A stretch of DNA of 64,000 bases from Eutreptiella sp. 'Long Island Sound 2002' (Eukaryota; Euglenozoa; Euglenophyceae; Eutreptiales; Eutreptiaceae), in NCBI GenBank assembly GCA_964036045.1, contig OZ038378.1, forward strand, positions 176,846,341 to 176,910,340, written 5' to 3'. Position numbers and translations under genes: made by a program. Below the pieces are notes generated by a model, which was not told where the DNA came from, did not search any database, and saw nothing but the letters and a program-made list of their open reading frames with translations. Below are positions 32,221 to 42,204 of this stretch, piece by piece (the first letter of the stretch is position 1; each line of letters opens with the position of its first letter).

Positions 32221-34080
32221 GTCATACACCCCTGCCCTGAAACCGTGTTTTTTGAGCGCGCGTGCAGCATGCTTCAGTGGGTTCTCTTGTACACGGTGGT
32301 CAGCGTTGCGCGACCTGTCGACCAATTGGTCTACACAGGTGTCTGTCAGTGTACCAGCAAACTCAGACAACACTGATCTTGGTATGTTAAACGATGTCAG
32401 TGGTTTTACAGCATTGTACAGACCAGCAAAAATTGATGATGATGTGGTCCGCCAATCAGGCAGACTTGCATTCTTCATATTTTGATGCCAGACTGACATG
32501 TCTGGTATCACATCAGTCAAACCAGGATACTTCACTGTAAAATCACGAATATACACATGGCCTCTAGATCTAGGGAGAGAGGGGTCACGCTGTGAACATT
32601 GGCACTCGGCCCCAGCCATCGCTATTACATCAGCTGTTCCACAGTGGTACTGCTGGTTGCACAACAGCTGTCCCACCGTGCTTGTTTTCTGTGATACAAC
32701 CGATACGGCCGACTGCAAGTACACACGCAGTGGGTCGGGTACTGTGAGTGCCGGGATGACCGTATTACATATCTCATGTACGGCGGCCTTCCCTTCGCGT
32801 GTGAGCAGTGGTATCTTCATTGGGAGGGAGTAGGGCAGTTGCAGCTTGAATCTCTGCAGCAGTTTGGGCTCTGCTTTCCTGAAAAAATTCCGGAAATCTG
32901 TTGGGGGCAGTACAGTGCGTGCAACTGTGAGCAGATGTAGGTATTCGGACAGCGGCAGGTTATGACGTCTGGAGTGTAGCAGCTGGTGTACCTGTTGTTT
33001 CACGCATTTGACCGTGGTTTCTTTGGACAGTGGCTTCCATGCGGACCTGCGCAGGATCCATTGCCATGGTTTCTGTCGTGCATCTTTCGGCTTGATTGTG
33101 TTGAGTAGACTGGCCACGCCAAATTTCCTCATCCAATACATTTCTGCGGAATCGGCCTCACGCGGTGACACAAACTGTAATGGAGTCATGACGAAATTGT
33201 GTGGCCCGTGTCGGTGCATATGTTTGTATACATTTCTCGGTGCCAAGTGGTTGTTTGACGTGTGGAGGAGTGCATGGATGTTTTTGTAGTCTAGTGCGCA
33301 TCGTATGTGTTCCATACCTCGTTTGTGTAGTGTGCGTGCGTTACACTTTGCTCCTGTCTGTCCAATGTAACACAATCCACTGGTTGTTGACCACAGAATA
33401 TATATCCACGTACCCTCTTGGAACACGGATACCCTGGGTGTGACTTTGCGCATATGGTGTATCTTGCGCACCCATGAGTGAGGTGACAAATGCAGATTAC
33501 GGTTCACCTCGTCCCATGATTTACCCACGGTGGTCCATTGTTTGTGTGGTTGTGACCACCATTTTGGACGCTTATTCGCTTGCAACTTGCACTCCGGGTT
33601 GAGTGCCGCGTGTCGTGCACGGGCCTGGCTTGCTGCGAAAGCTACAAACGCCTGGCCTTGTGGTGGGGATGGGGTGGTAACTGATGACAGGTCCTGCCTG
33701 TGGACGTGTGCTCCAACTTGTTTAAGTTGTTGTCCGAGCGTGGCTACCACGCACAATGCGTCAATGGGACGTGTTTGTCGCATCAGTTCGCTTTCGTATA
33801 TCCATACCCGAACTTTGGAGTCATCGTCAGGCAAACGGATACGTGCAGCAGGGTGCAGGGCTGTCGCTTGGAATTCGGAACTCGCTGTGTGTAGTCGTGC
33901 GTTTCGCGCATGCGCTGTTTGTGTGAGCAGACGTACAGCCTCGTGTGCAGAGGTGGGGAGAATGAACACTCCTCGTATCGCATCATTCATACAATTTTTG
34001 GCAAAGCACTCATCACAAATACAGGGGCGTGGAACTAAATATTTTCTGCACACAAGTGTATGCATGCATGCAATGGACAA
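32221..34080 (-). CDS. Penelope-like retroelement ORF with GIY-YIG endonuclease, cut off before RT
   Basis: An uninterrupted frame of about 620 residues runs here, extended about 45 residues by the tandem repeat. After an N-terminal CICDECFAKNC cysteine cluster and about 220 residues comes a GIY-YIG nuclease: WIYILWSTTSGLCYIGQTG, an Arg in KRGMEHIR, the catalytic Glu in DSAEMYW, and LLNTIKP. Further on are CQCSQRD and RGHVYIRDF, then GVYDKANHC. I read these as the CxC, GHVxTGD-like and DKG/DKA motifs that precede the RT of endonuclease-bearing Penelope-like elements (Naiad/Chlamys type). No RT catalytic motif follows, so the copy lacks its RT. GIY-YIG is clear; the Penelope assignment is inferred from motif order. 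Confidence 0.7.
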
Positions 34081-34149
34081 TCACAAACTTCTTGTCACGG
34101 AGCCATTTGGGGGCATATATGTGTACACAATGCACAGCAACACCAAACC

Positions 34150-35560
34150 GTCTTGGATTCTCTACCGTCTCTGCGTCAACGGAGGCTCTGGTTACCACGA
34201 CTCAAGAGCAAAGTAGTGGAGAAAGTAGTGGAGAATCTGTTGTCCATGGTACAGCAAAAGTGACATGGGCAAAGTTTATTGATATTTGCAAGGAGAAGAG
34301 CATTGGTGCGTACCGCGGTAGAGTCACCAAGCTGAAAGAGGAATTGGTGAACAACGTAGATGGGGTACATTTGTCGACAAGAAAGGTGCAGCTTGATTCA
34401 TGGCGAGCTGTCGCTTTGTACCTACAATTAGCAAACCGAGACAGATTGCATCTACCTGGTGATTACCCACGTTACCTGGTGCGTTTATTGACAGGGCGAA
34501 GGTTGATGCGTATGAGCTGCTCGGTTGTGTGAGCATTTGCCTAACTTTGCCCTTTACACGCCAGCCCCATCGCTTGGATTCGATACTGCGGGTTGGGCAG
34601 TACATTGGGAAGGAGAATCCCAATCAGTTGCACCTACACATAGACCGTTGGGACTCGTAGAAGTCTTAAAGGCAGCAAGGGATGGCGAACTGGATGGACA
34701 TCGTTACCGCATTGTACATTACCCCGATTGGGGTTGTTTGGGAGAGCTACTTACATTGGAGCAACCGGGACATCCCAATGCTTGTGTGTGTCCGGTGCCC
34801 GGGGAAGACTGGAAACTCTTCGGATACAATCCTCAACCAGAGCGGCCCTTGAGTTTCTTTCCCACCCCTCTAGCGGACTACTTCCAGATCTTTGAGTCGG
34901 ACCTTGATGTGGGGTACGATGTGTCACATTGTACAAAGGAGGTTGTGGTCAATATGGGCTTACATGGCATAGATCTTTGGTTACAAGACCAACATGCCAA
35001 GCACCCGGGCTAGTGCCCGCGGGAATGATATGCAATATTCAGAGCGATATGCAAGAAGCACACCAAAGAGTCGCCGTATGTGCCACCACTAGAGCGTGGG
35101 CCGGGCAGCCATCCAAATCGATGGAAGCCGCGATGTTTTGTCATTCGGGATTTGTTGAGAAACCCCGTGTTTTGGCAAGAGGTCTATGAACTACTGCCAA
35201 AACAGGCTGATGGGCTGGAGGTTACCTCCGTCACTCCGCAACGTAGGTCCGTTCAGCAGGAGCCACTACAGTTCTACCTACGTGAACTGAGGAGACTTGC
35301 CCTACAGTTAATGGCCACGGCACCAAAACGTGTCAAGGCACGAGACCGTGATTACCGGCGATTGGACGAGCTACTCTCGGTATTGCATCTTCCGGAAGAG
35401 CGGTTGACGGTGCAATGCCATTATTTCTTGGCTCATTATCAAGCACGCTTGTTGAAGCACGGCAATCTACAGGTTGTTAGCATAATTGTAGACCCCGTCC
35501 TCCCGTTGCGGCAATACACAACCTATTATACATTATACCTCTTATACCTTCTCTACGCTC
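34150..35560 (+). pseudogene. Decayed gene of unknown family with SAP-like N-terminus
   Basis: Joined frames read as one protein of at least 430 residues broken by two frameshifts (near 34475 and 34660), a TAG (35011) and a TGA (35026). Visible parts are a Ser/Glu-rich start (TTTQEQSSGESSGES), a SAP-like helix pair (WAKFIDICKEKSIGAYRGR, then KLKEELVN), LLGCVSICLTLPFTRQPHRLD, ADYFQIFESDLDVGYDV, and FVIRDLLRNPVFWQEVYELL near the end. I do not recognise the family; a transposon or captured host gene is possible. Both stops are one transition from Gln or Trp/Arg codons. Confidence 0.5.
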
Positions 35561-35820
35561 CCTAGGTGCTGTCAAGCGAAGGTGGTGAACACACTCACCA
35601 GGACGTCAAGGGCGTGGTTAGCATGCGGCGGAGTAAACCCCGTTGGAAATGTCCTATCGCATTGCAAGTGCTTCTCGAGGTTTAAGCCTTGAAGCTAGCA
35701 TTTTGGGCGGAGGCACGGTTGGTGCCCATGAACTGCAACCCGGGCAGAAAGATAATAACTCTACCTACGTACGTATGCACATGCCACAATATCTTGATCT
35801 TTGAACTCATTATAATTTGT

Positions 35821-36240
35821 GCTTGCTTCTGTTTGGTGCAGTGTGTCAATGCATGGGAAGGGTAACAATTTTCAGTGGTTCCTTTGCACGCCGACGGCAT
35901 GTCTCCTTAGTGAAGATAATACAATCATGCCTATTGCAGAACTCAGAACTCATTTTAGGCTTGCTTCTGTTTGGTACAGTGTGTCAATGCATGGGAAGGG
36001 TAACAATTTTCAGTGGTTCCTTTGCATACCGATGTCTTCTTAGTGAAGATAATACCATCACACCTATTGCAGACGCGTACTTCCTATCAGAGGCAGCACA
36101 GTGTCAGAAATACACACTCAGTGACCTCGTAGATCATGTGGACCCGAAACACACAGCGGCCCAGCAAGTTGTTACTATTGGGGCGTTTTGTTACCCCATG
36201 GTGGGTCATTTAAGGGAGAAGGACACACCTTACAACCCAT
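35821..36240 (+). pseudogene. Tandemly duplicated coding segment (138-bp unit), continuing gene
   Basis: The segment SVW(C/Y)SVSMHGKGNNFQWFLC is encoded twice, with copies starting at 35821 and 35959 (138 bp, 46 codons). Copy two has a short deletion that shifts the frame. The other frame then continues as SEDNTITPIADAYFLSEAAQ, YTLSDLVDHVDPKHTA and VTIGAFCYPMVGHL. It probably belongs to the same gene as the PHD exon downstream, interrupted by the palindrome cluster at 36271. No domain was recognised. Confidence 0.5.
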
Positions 36241-36270
36241 ACAAACGCAGCTTATATCCGTGGCAAGGGC

Positions 36271-36398
36271 CCGAGGATATCGGCAGATATCCGTGGCATA
36301 TGCCCGGGATACAGCAGCCACGGATATCTGCCGATATCCTGGGCATATGCCACGGATATCTGCCGATATCCCGGGCATATGCCACGGATATCTGTTGG
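36271..36398. repeat. Palindromic repeat cluster 1 (GATATC / GGCATATGCC)
   Basis: A 32-bp unit (CCACGGATATCTGCCGATAT and so on, ending GGGCATATG) is repeated at 36318-36349 and 36350-36381, with a partial third copy to 36394. The same sequence lies inverted at 36271-36309, so the cluster folds into a long hairpin. A related cluster in inverted orientation lies at 37347-37461, 3' of the PHD exon. It interrupts what looks like coding sequence. Confidence 0.85.
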
Positions 36399-37080
36399 TG
36401 TTCAAGTCAAAATTCTCTGGGTACATCACCGCAAAGACAAGGAATTTAAAGGGGTTGAAAAAGCCGCCGAGATTCTTGCACGTTACCAAAAGCCTAAGGA
36501 GCTCGAGGTGCCTCACGAGGAAATTTGTAAGGAGCCAAAAGCGGAGCCTTGCGTTGTCCATGCTAGTCCTCTTAAAGCTGTTAAAGCTGAGACTGTGGTT
36601 GTTCTTGGTAGTCCTATCAAGGCGGAGCCTTGTGCTAACAACCCAATCGTGCACACAGCGTCTCCAAAGCACGAGGTCATTGATCTCACAGCGGAGGAGG
36701 ACTATGCTACTTTTCCCTTGACACAATTAAGCGAAAAGGAGAACATGGTATATGAGCGTGAGATGTATCGTTCGTGTGCATGGGTAGCCCAAGCCACACC
36801 TGCAAAGGCCCCCACAAGCCAAGATCTCACAGGCATCCCATCTCCTTTTGACTCTGCTAGGTTTGATGGGCCACCCACGAAGGTTCGCAAAGTTCAGGTG
36901 AAAGAGGAAAAGCAACAATGCTATTGTTGTGACTATCCCATTACGAAGAATGCTGCATCTGGGACTTGTGATGTTTGTCATGCTATTTACCACTTGTCAT
37001 GTGCCAAGCTTCGGTTTCCTCCAAAGCATGGATCGTGGGCATGTGAGACATGTATGACCGAAATGATTGGTTCCCAGTAA
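36379..37080 (+). CDS. PHD-finger protein, 3' part, with SUMO-type motifs
   Basis: An intact frame ends at TAA (37078-37080). In order it has GVQVKILWVHHRKDKEFKG, a Lys/Glu/Pro-rich region with AVKAET, PIKAEP and VQVKEEK (each fits the sumoylation consensus psi-K-x-E), EVIDLTAEED (a classic SUMO-interaction motif), then a C-terminal zinc finger CYCCDYPI...CDVCHAIYHLSCAKL...WACETC. The finger fits PHD (C4HC3) spacing, so histone-tail reading is likely. The first residues are encoded by the palindrome cluster and are probably not original. The upstream SAP-like region could belong to the same protein, but the frames between are broken. Other readings: a chromatin regulator, or a transposon cargo gene. 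Confidence 0.65.
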   Translation: MPRISVGVQVKILWVHHRKDKEFKGVEKAAEILARYQKPKELEVPHEEICKEPKAEPCVVHASPLKAVKAETVVVLGSPIKAEPCANNPIVHTASPKHEVIDLTAEEDYATFPLTQLSEKENMVYEREMYRSCAWVAQATPAKAPTSQDLTGIPSPFDSARFDGPPTKVRKVQVKEEKQQCYCCDYPITKNAASGTCDVCHAIYHLSCAKLRFPPKHGSWACETCMTEMIGSQ

Positions 37081-37112
37081 TTGGCACCATGACCTCATGA
37101 TACGTTCTTTTC

Positions 37113-37252
37113 ATACATATTGGCATCACATTTTCGCATCGATAGAGAGCACATTGTGTAGTGCTCCAACTTGGACATCTACATACAGATTGGCATCACA
37201 TTTTTGCATCGATAGAGAGCACATTGTGTAGAGCTCCAACTTGGACGTCTAT
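37113..37252. repeat. 70-bp tandem duplication
   Basis: TTGGCATCACATTTT(C/T)GCATCG, ATAGAGAGCACATTGTGTAG and GCTCCAACTTGGAC recur with a 70-bp period (about two copies), just 3' of the PHD stop codon. Confidence 0.85.
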
Positions 37253-37346
37253 CCACAAAACTTTCCAAAATTGTTGGCGTCCTCAATTGTTGTGTTGTGC
37301 ATGGCTCAAGTATGCAATGAGGGAAAGGGAAGGGTTGGGCGCATCT

Positions 37347-37461
37347 ATCCCGTGGCATATGCCACGGATATCTGCCGATATCCTCGGGCCCTGATGCCAC
37401 GGATATAAGAATTGTGCCTAATGCCACGGATATCTGCTTGTATCCCGTGGCATAGGCACAA
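37347..37461. repeat. Palindromic repeat cluster 2
   Basis: GGCATATGCCACGGATATCT, then GCCGATATCCTCGGGCCC (37354-37391), is the reverse complement of 36268-36304. A second hairpin (AATTGTGCCTA...TAGGCACAATT) follows. Together the clusters flank the PHD exon like long inverted termini, although each is internally palindromic. Confidence 0.8.
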
Positions 37462-37549
37462 TTATTGTATAGTATGCGCTCACGTACAAGGGGGATTCCT
37501 TTTTGTTTTTTCTGACAGGCAGTGCCAAGGGAGTGTGGCTCTGACCATT

Positions 37550-38815
37550 ACAGCATTTGCAAATCTAATGATGGCGTGTGTGCAAATACAGTTGTTTTGA
37601 GCCTTTCTTTGCACCCTCCGGTTCATATTCTTGAGTAAAGAGCATGCACGGGCACAAATTGTTCATTGTCTAGCCTCACCTAGCACTAGTGAACAACTTG
37701 AAATCACACACACGGGCAGCGATAGCACTTTAATCAACATTTATGTGTTCAAAAGTGCAAATGTAGCTGTTTTGGGCCTTTTTTGGCACCCTCCGGGCCC
37801 TAACCTTGAGTAAAGAGCATGCAGGGTCACAAATTGTTGCTTGCCAAGCCTCACCTAGCACTCGGGACACATTTCATCAACTTGAAATCACACGAAAGCG
37901 CGACCGTATCACTTTAATCAACATTTGTGTGTTCAAAAGTGCAAATATAGCTGTTTTGGGCCTTCTTTTGCACCATCCGGACCGTAACCTTGAGTAAAGG
38001 GCATGCACGGGCACAAATCATTGCTTGCCAAGCCTCACCTAGCACTAGGGACACATTTCATCAATTTGAAATCACACGAAAGCGCGACCGTATCAGTTTA
38101 ATCAACATTATTGTGTTCAAAAGTGCAAATATAGCTGCTTGGGGCCTTTTTTGGCACCCTCCAGGCCATAACCTTGAGTAAAGGGCATGCACGGTCACAA
38201 ATTGTTGCTTGCCAAGCCTCACGTAGCACAGGGGACAAACGTGATCAATTTGAAATCACACGAAAGCACGACCGTATCACTTTAATCAACATTTATGTGT
38301 TCAAAAGTGCAAATATAGCTGTTTTGGGCGTTTTTTGGCACCCTCCGGATTATTATCTTGGGTAAAGGGCATGCACGGGCACAAATCATTGCTTGCCAAG
38401 CCTCACCTAGCACTAGGGACACATTTCATCAATTTGAAATCACACGAAAGCGCGACCGTATCACTTTAATCAACATTATTGTGTTCAAAAGTGCAAATAT
38501 AGCTGTTTGGGGCCTTTTTTGGCACCCTCCGGGCCATAACCTTGAGTAAAGGGCATGCACGGGCACAAATCATTGCTTGCCAAGCCTCACGTAGCACAGC
38601 CGACAAACGTGATCAATTTGAAATCACATGAAAGCACGGCCGTATCACTTTAATCAACATTTATGTGTTCAAAAGTGCAAATATAGCTGTTTTGGGCGTT
38701 TTTTGGCACCCTCCGGATTATTATCTTGGGTAAAGGGCAGGCACGGGCACAAATCATTGCTTGCCTAGCCTCACAGGGCACTAGGGACAAAATTGATCAA
38801 TTTGAAATCTCGTGA
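37550..38815. repeat. 184-bp satellite array with dimeric higher-order pattern
   Basis: Units start (GAGTAAAG/GGGTAAAG) at 37633, 37808, 37992, 38176, 38360, 38544 and 38728. The first spacing is 175 bp and the rest are exactly 184. Units at 37992 and 38360 share variants (CCTAGCACTAGGGACACATT, ATTATTGTG), as do 38176 and 38544 (CGTAGCACA, ACAAACGTGATC, GGATTATTATCTTGGG), so the array is an A-B-A-B dimer of 368 bp. Each unit holds a 60-63-codon open frame, but 184 is not a multiple of three, so I read it as satellite and not coding. Confidence 0.92.
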
Positions 38816-39115
38816 CACCACAAGGACATCATCGAAATGACCGTTTATGGCCCAAAAGTGGCAAAAATGGGCAAAAATGGTCGTATTTTGGGTTTATCTG
38901 GACATCCGGTAAACCAATCGACGTGATTTCAATACAGCAACTAGATAACGTCATATGTTACCGATTGCGCTATCTAAATCGGGGTAGATGCGCACAGATT
39001 TGGCACAAATCACCAAAACCTCGGCAAAATTGGGTTGCGGCGGGCCGTAAATCGCGATCGCGGCAGTTTTTGGACGGTTCAGTTACGGGATTCCGGTACC
39101 TCATAAAATCCTAGG
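38816..39115. other. Unassigned stretch between satellite and LTR
   Basis: It is A/T-leaning, with a GTGGCAAAAATGGGCAAAAATGG phrase and CGCGATCGCGG. One + frame is open for 100 codons (38812-39114) without recognisable motifs. It may be ancient satellite edge or insertion target. Confidence 0.4.
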
Positions 39116-39723
39116 TGGTAGCGCTGTGTTCTCTTGCTTTCTTACAGGTGGGTCAATAGGACCCGTGACTCCTTCAACAGCAACACCAAGTAACGTGTGT
39201 AGGTGTTAGGGTCAGCAGGCCTGGCAGGAGTTGAGTGCAGGTGATGAGTGCTCACCCTGCCTTCGAAGGCCGGTGCTGGCGTTAGTGAGTGTAGTGTAGT
39301 GGTGTCTCCTGTCCCGCGTGCTTTTCCACGTGGGCAGGGGAGTGCGTTAGCTTTTGGCCTTTAGCAAAAATGGGCGTTTTGTATGCCCTTAGCACACTTG
39401 GCCACCCCTCCCCTCTAGTAGGTAGGGCTTTTGCCGTCTTCCCCCAAGGATAGGCGCCAGCACAGAAATTGGGCGCCATAGGAGTGGTATTAGTAACTGA
39501 CTAGGACCTTCGGTCCGACATCAGCGAAGCCCGTTGATTCGCGAGCCACGCCCGGGAGTGAAGTGAGACACACACAGACATACGTAGCACACTTAGGGGT
39601 AAGGTAAACCCTGTAAGGAAGGGTAGAACCCCATGCATCTGGACCAGTCAGAGGTCCTAACTGTGGGCTCGCTTGTCCCCAAGGAGGGAAGGCACACCTT
39701 GCCTCATAACACCTTGCTTGTCA
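39116..39723 (-). mobile_element. Candidate 3' LTR of the chromodomain retrotransposon
   Basis: On the minus strand a polypurine tract (AGGGGGGAA) is followed at 39723 by TGACAAGCAAGGTG, and the stretch ends in GCTACCA near 39116, so it starts TG and ends CA. The length (about 608 bp) fits an LTR. There is no second copy in the window because the element is truncated at its 5' side, so the boundaries are tentative. Confidence 0.45.
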
Positions 39724-40116
39724 TTCCCCCCTGGTGTAGTAAGCCACCGTTCTTCGTTGGCTCCCCAAGGTCATTACATCACGGCAGTCCCCATGCAACA
39801 CATGGTCAACAAGGCATACACTCGCTGGGTGGCTGCAAACCTGATAAGCGGCCACCTGGTCCACGCTGGAAACCATAGGCATGGGACTGCAGGGCACAGA
39901 TAGGGTCAGTGCAGTGCTCAGTAAGCAGTGGTCTGTGAAAAACCAATGGCCTTCGGCCAGGGAGTGGTTGTCACGGGGGGCTAACGGTCCTGTCCTGCGA
40001 TGCAATGCGGGGCAACTGTGACAACTGCTCTTACACCCATACACAGGCACGTCTGCACAAGAGTGCTCACTGCACCTGTGAGGTTAGAACACAGTCAGTA
40101 GACTGACACAGGGAAA
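39724..40116 (-). other. Retrotransposon 3' untranslated spacer
   Basis: This lies between the chromodomain stop codon and the polypurine tract. A minus-strand frame of about 109 codons is open but has no recognised domain. Confidence 0.4.
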
Positions 40117-40743
40117 TTAGTTTTTCTTTTTACGCTGGTACATAGTCTCAGCACGGGTTAGTAGCTGCCCCTCGTTGTTCTCAACGAGGTAGGAGCGGAA
40201 GATGGGGTTGATACTCCCATCTGGTTGTATGAAGGCTGACATAGGTTCCCAGGTCGCCTCAGATAACCCATAGCCATCCCACAGGGTTAGGAATTTTCAG
40301 CCCTGTTTATACTCGTGGCGAGCAATACCTGCAACCACGTAGTAACCATCGACTGCCATCTCATCGGCAGTCATCTCTTCGAGTTCGTCTGCCTTCTCTG
40401 GACTGGCAGCATTCTCTAGGTCTATACGCTCGACCTCACTGTCGCTGAGGCGCCACTCATCCTAGGACAAATCGTCAGGGGAGTGATAGTGCCTCAACTG
40501 TTTAGGTGCACATAGCAGTTCACTACCTAGACGTGGACTGCACCTGACATGGATCCTGGATCCATCTATCCTGATGATACGATAGGGTCCAAAATAAGGG
40601 TCCTGTAGGCAGTTACGTGGCCAGGAGGGTAGGCGTGAATGGTGAACCAAAACAAGGTCACCAACCTTGAAGCTGGCAGGTCGCCGTAGGCGGTTCCGTC
40701 GGCTCAGTTCACGGTCACGAATGTGTCTCAGGTTAGTCGCAGC
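40117..40743 (-). pseudogene. Chromovirus integrase tail with chromodomain
   Basis: This is the C-terminal end of the gypsy pol frame. After the integrase it reads FKVGDLVLVHHSRLPSW and FGPYRIIRIDGSRIHV (the GPY/F-type module). Then comes a chromodomain: YYVVAGIARHEYKQG, FLTLWDGYG and SEATWEPMSAF, which fits the YxVexIl...fLVkWkGY...TWEP pattern. The frame ends at TAA (40117-40119). It is broken by TAG (40744-40746), TAG (40462-40464) and TGA (40297-40299), each one transition from a fitting sense codon. Chromodomains steer such elements to particular chromatin. Confidence 0.8.
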
Positions 40744-42204
40744 CTAGTTAGCTAGAGACTGCTTGTGTTCCAGCCAATCTCCCACAGGGCTCTTGAAGTC
40801 CTCAGGAAAGGGGGTTTTGAAGAACCAAGCAGGTCGTCCTCCATGGAACAGTTCGTGGGGGGTGAAACCCGTAGAGGAGCTCCGCTCTGAGTTCATGGTC
40901 AGCACTGCCCAGGGCACTAGGCGTACCCAGTCCTTGGTACGCTCCTGTTTCATCAGGATTCTTAAGTTTTGCTCCACCACACGGTTCTGTCTCTCACAGA
41001 GAGGGTTAGACGTGTGGGTATAGGGCACACCTGTGGTTACCTCCACGTTGAGGGCATTTAGCACTCGTTTGTACCACCCAGTGTCACTGCGGATGCGTAC
41101 ATCTTCATCAGAGTGCACCTGCTTAGGTGCTCCATAGGGTTCGAACCATTGTTCGACCAACATTTTCACAGTCTGCTCAATTGTGATTTTCTTATTGCAA
41201 GGGAACACACGGGTGAAGCGAGATAGGCCACAGGTGACCACTAGGCAACTATCATAGCCGCCGAAGCGTGGTAGGCCGTGGATGAAATCCACATAGAGAA
41301 GGGAGTTAGCACAATAGGGTATGGGTAAGCTGGAAATCAGGCCCCTATCCCTACTGTCGCTCTGCTTGCTGGCATGACAGCCACAAGCATCCACAATGGT
41401 CTGCATACGAGACCTCAGTTCAGTCAGGGTTAGACTAGAGTAGAAACACTCACGGAAGAAGTCCACTGAGCGATTAGCGCCAGTGTGACCAGAACTGAGA
41501 TGGGACCACTGTAGGCACCCATCCAGCCGTGCCTCAGGCACAACAATTCGGTCCTCGTAGAAGAGGTACTGATTGTTTTTATACCACCGGTGCCCGTCAA
41601 TGACACGGGGTTCGAGACCAGCGCTAAGGGTTTGGAGAATTTCTTTATACTCTGACTGATAGTCGGTTAGACTCCAACCCTCCAGGATTCCAGCAGTGCG
41701 CATGGACAGGTCAAGTTGGACATCCATACGCTGGAAAGCCTCTTTGGCGAGCGCCTCAGAGCTCTCACCTATAAGCGCATCGAAGTTATTGCGCGATATA
41801 TAGTAAGACAGTTCATTTTTTATACCGGGGATATGATGAACTGTCAGCCTGAACTGGCTCAGGCAAGTCCACCACCGCTTTAGTTTTGCTTTCTCTGGTG
41901 GTGGGCCCTTCTGAAAAGACTTCACAGGTTCCTGGTCACATAGCCAGACAATAGGGCTAGATCCCAGGAGTCGGGATTGTGACGAAAGCACCAACATACC
42001 GGCCAGGAGTTCCTGGTCATAGGTGCTGTAATTGGAACGCGCTTTGTTCCATTTCCAATTCCAGTGTCTCAGCGGCACCAGCCGCCACTCACTGGTAGGA
42101 TAGTCATGTTTCAACGAGCCATCACGGTTCAGTCCACTAGTACGATAATGGCAGTGGGTTAGTTCAGCTGGGTTAAGCTCTTGCCATTGGTAGATCGTTC
42201 CACC
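40744..42204 (-). pseudogene. Ty3/gypsy RNase H and integrase
   Basis: The long open frame encodes the RNase H end (NYSTYDQELLAGMLVL, WLCDQEPVKSF, VHHIPGIKNELSYYISR) and the integrase. The integrase shows a zinc-binding-like HLSSGHTGANRS...CGCH, then the core with YVDFIHGLPRFGGYD (first Asp), QVHSDEDVRI (second Asp) and NPLCERQNRVVEQN (Glu), so the DD35E triad is present. It is frameshifted from the reverse transcriptase part by one extra G in a nine-G run at 42204-42212. This family moves by reverse transcription and integration. Confidence 0.9.

Noticed and set aside
34029-35560. Naming the decayed frame a Crypton-type tyrosine recombinase
   Set aside because: A few words (SKTSK-like, helical N-terminus) are suggestive, but no Arg-His-x-x-Arg...Tyr catalytic set could be laid out.
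37631-38549. Five similar 60-63-codon open frames in a row, looking like a small gene family
   Set aside because: They come from the 184-bp satellite; each unit shifts frame because 184 is not divisible by three, and no start context or divergence pattern suggests selection.
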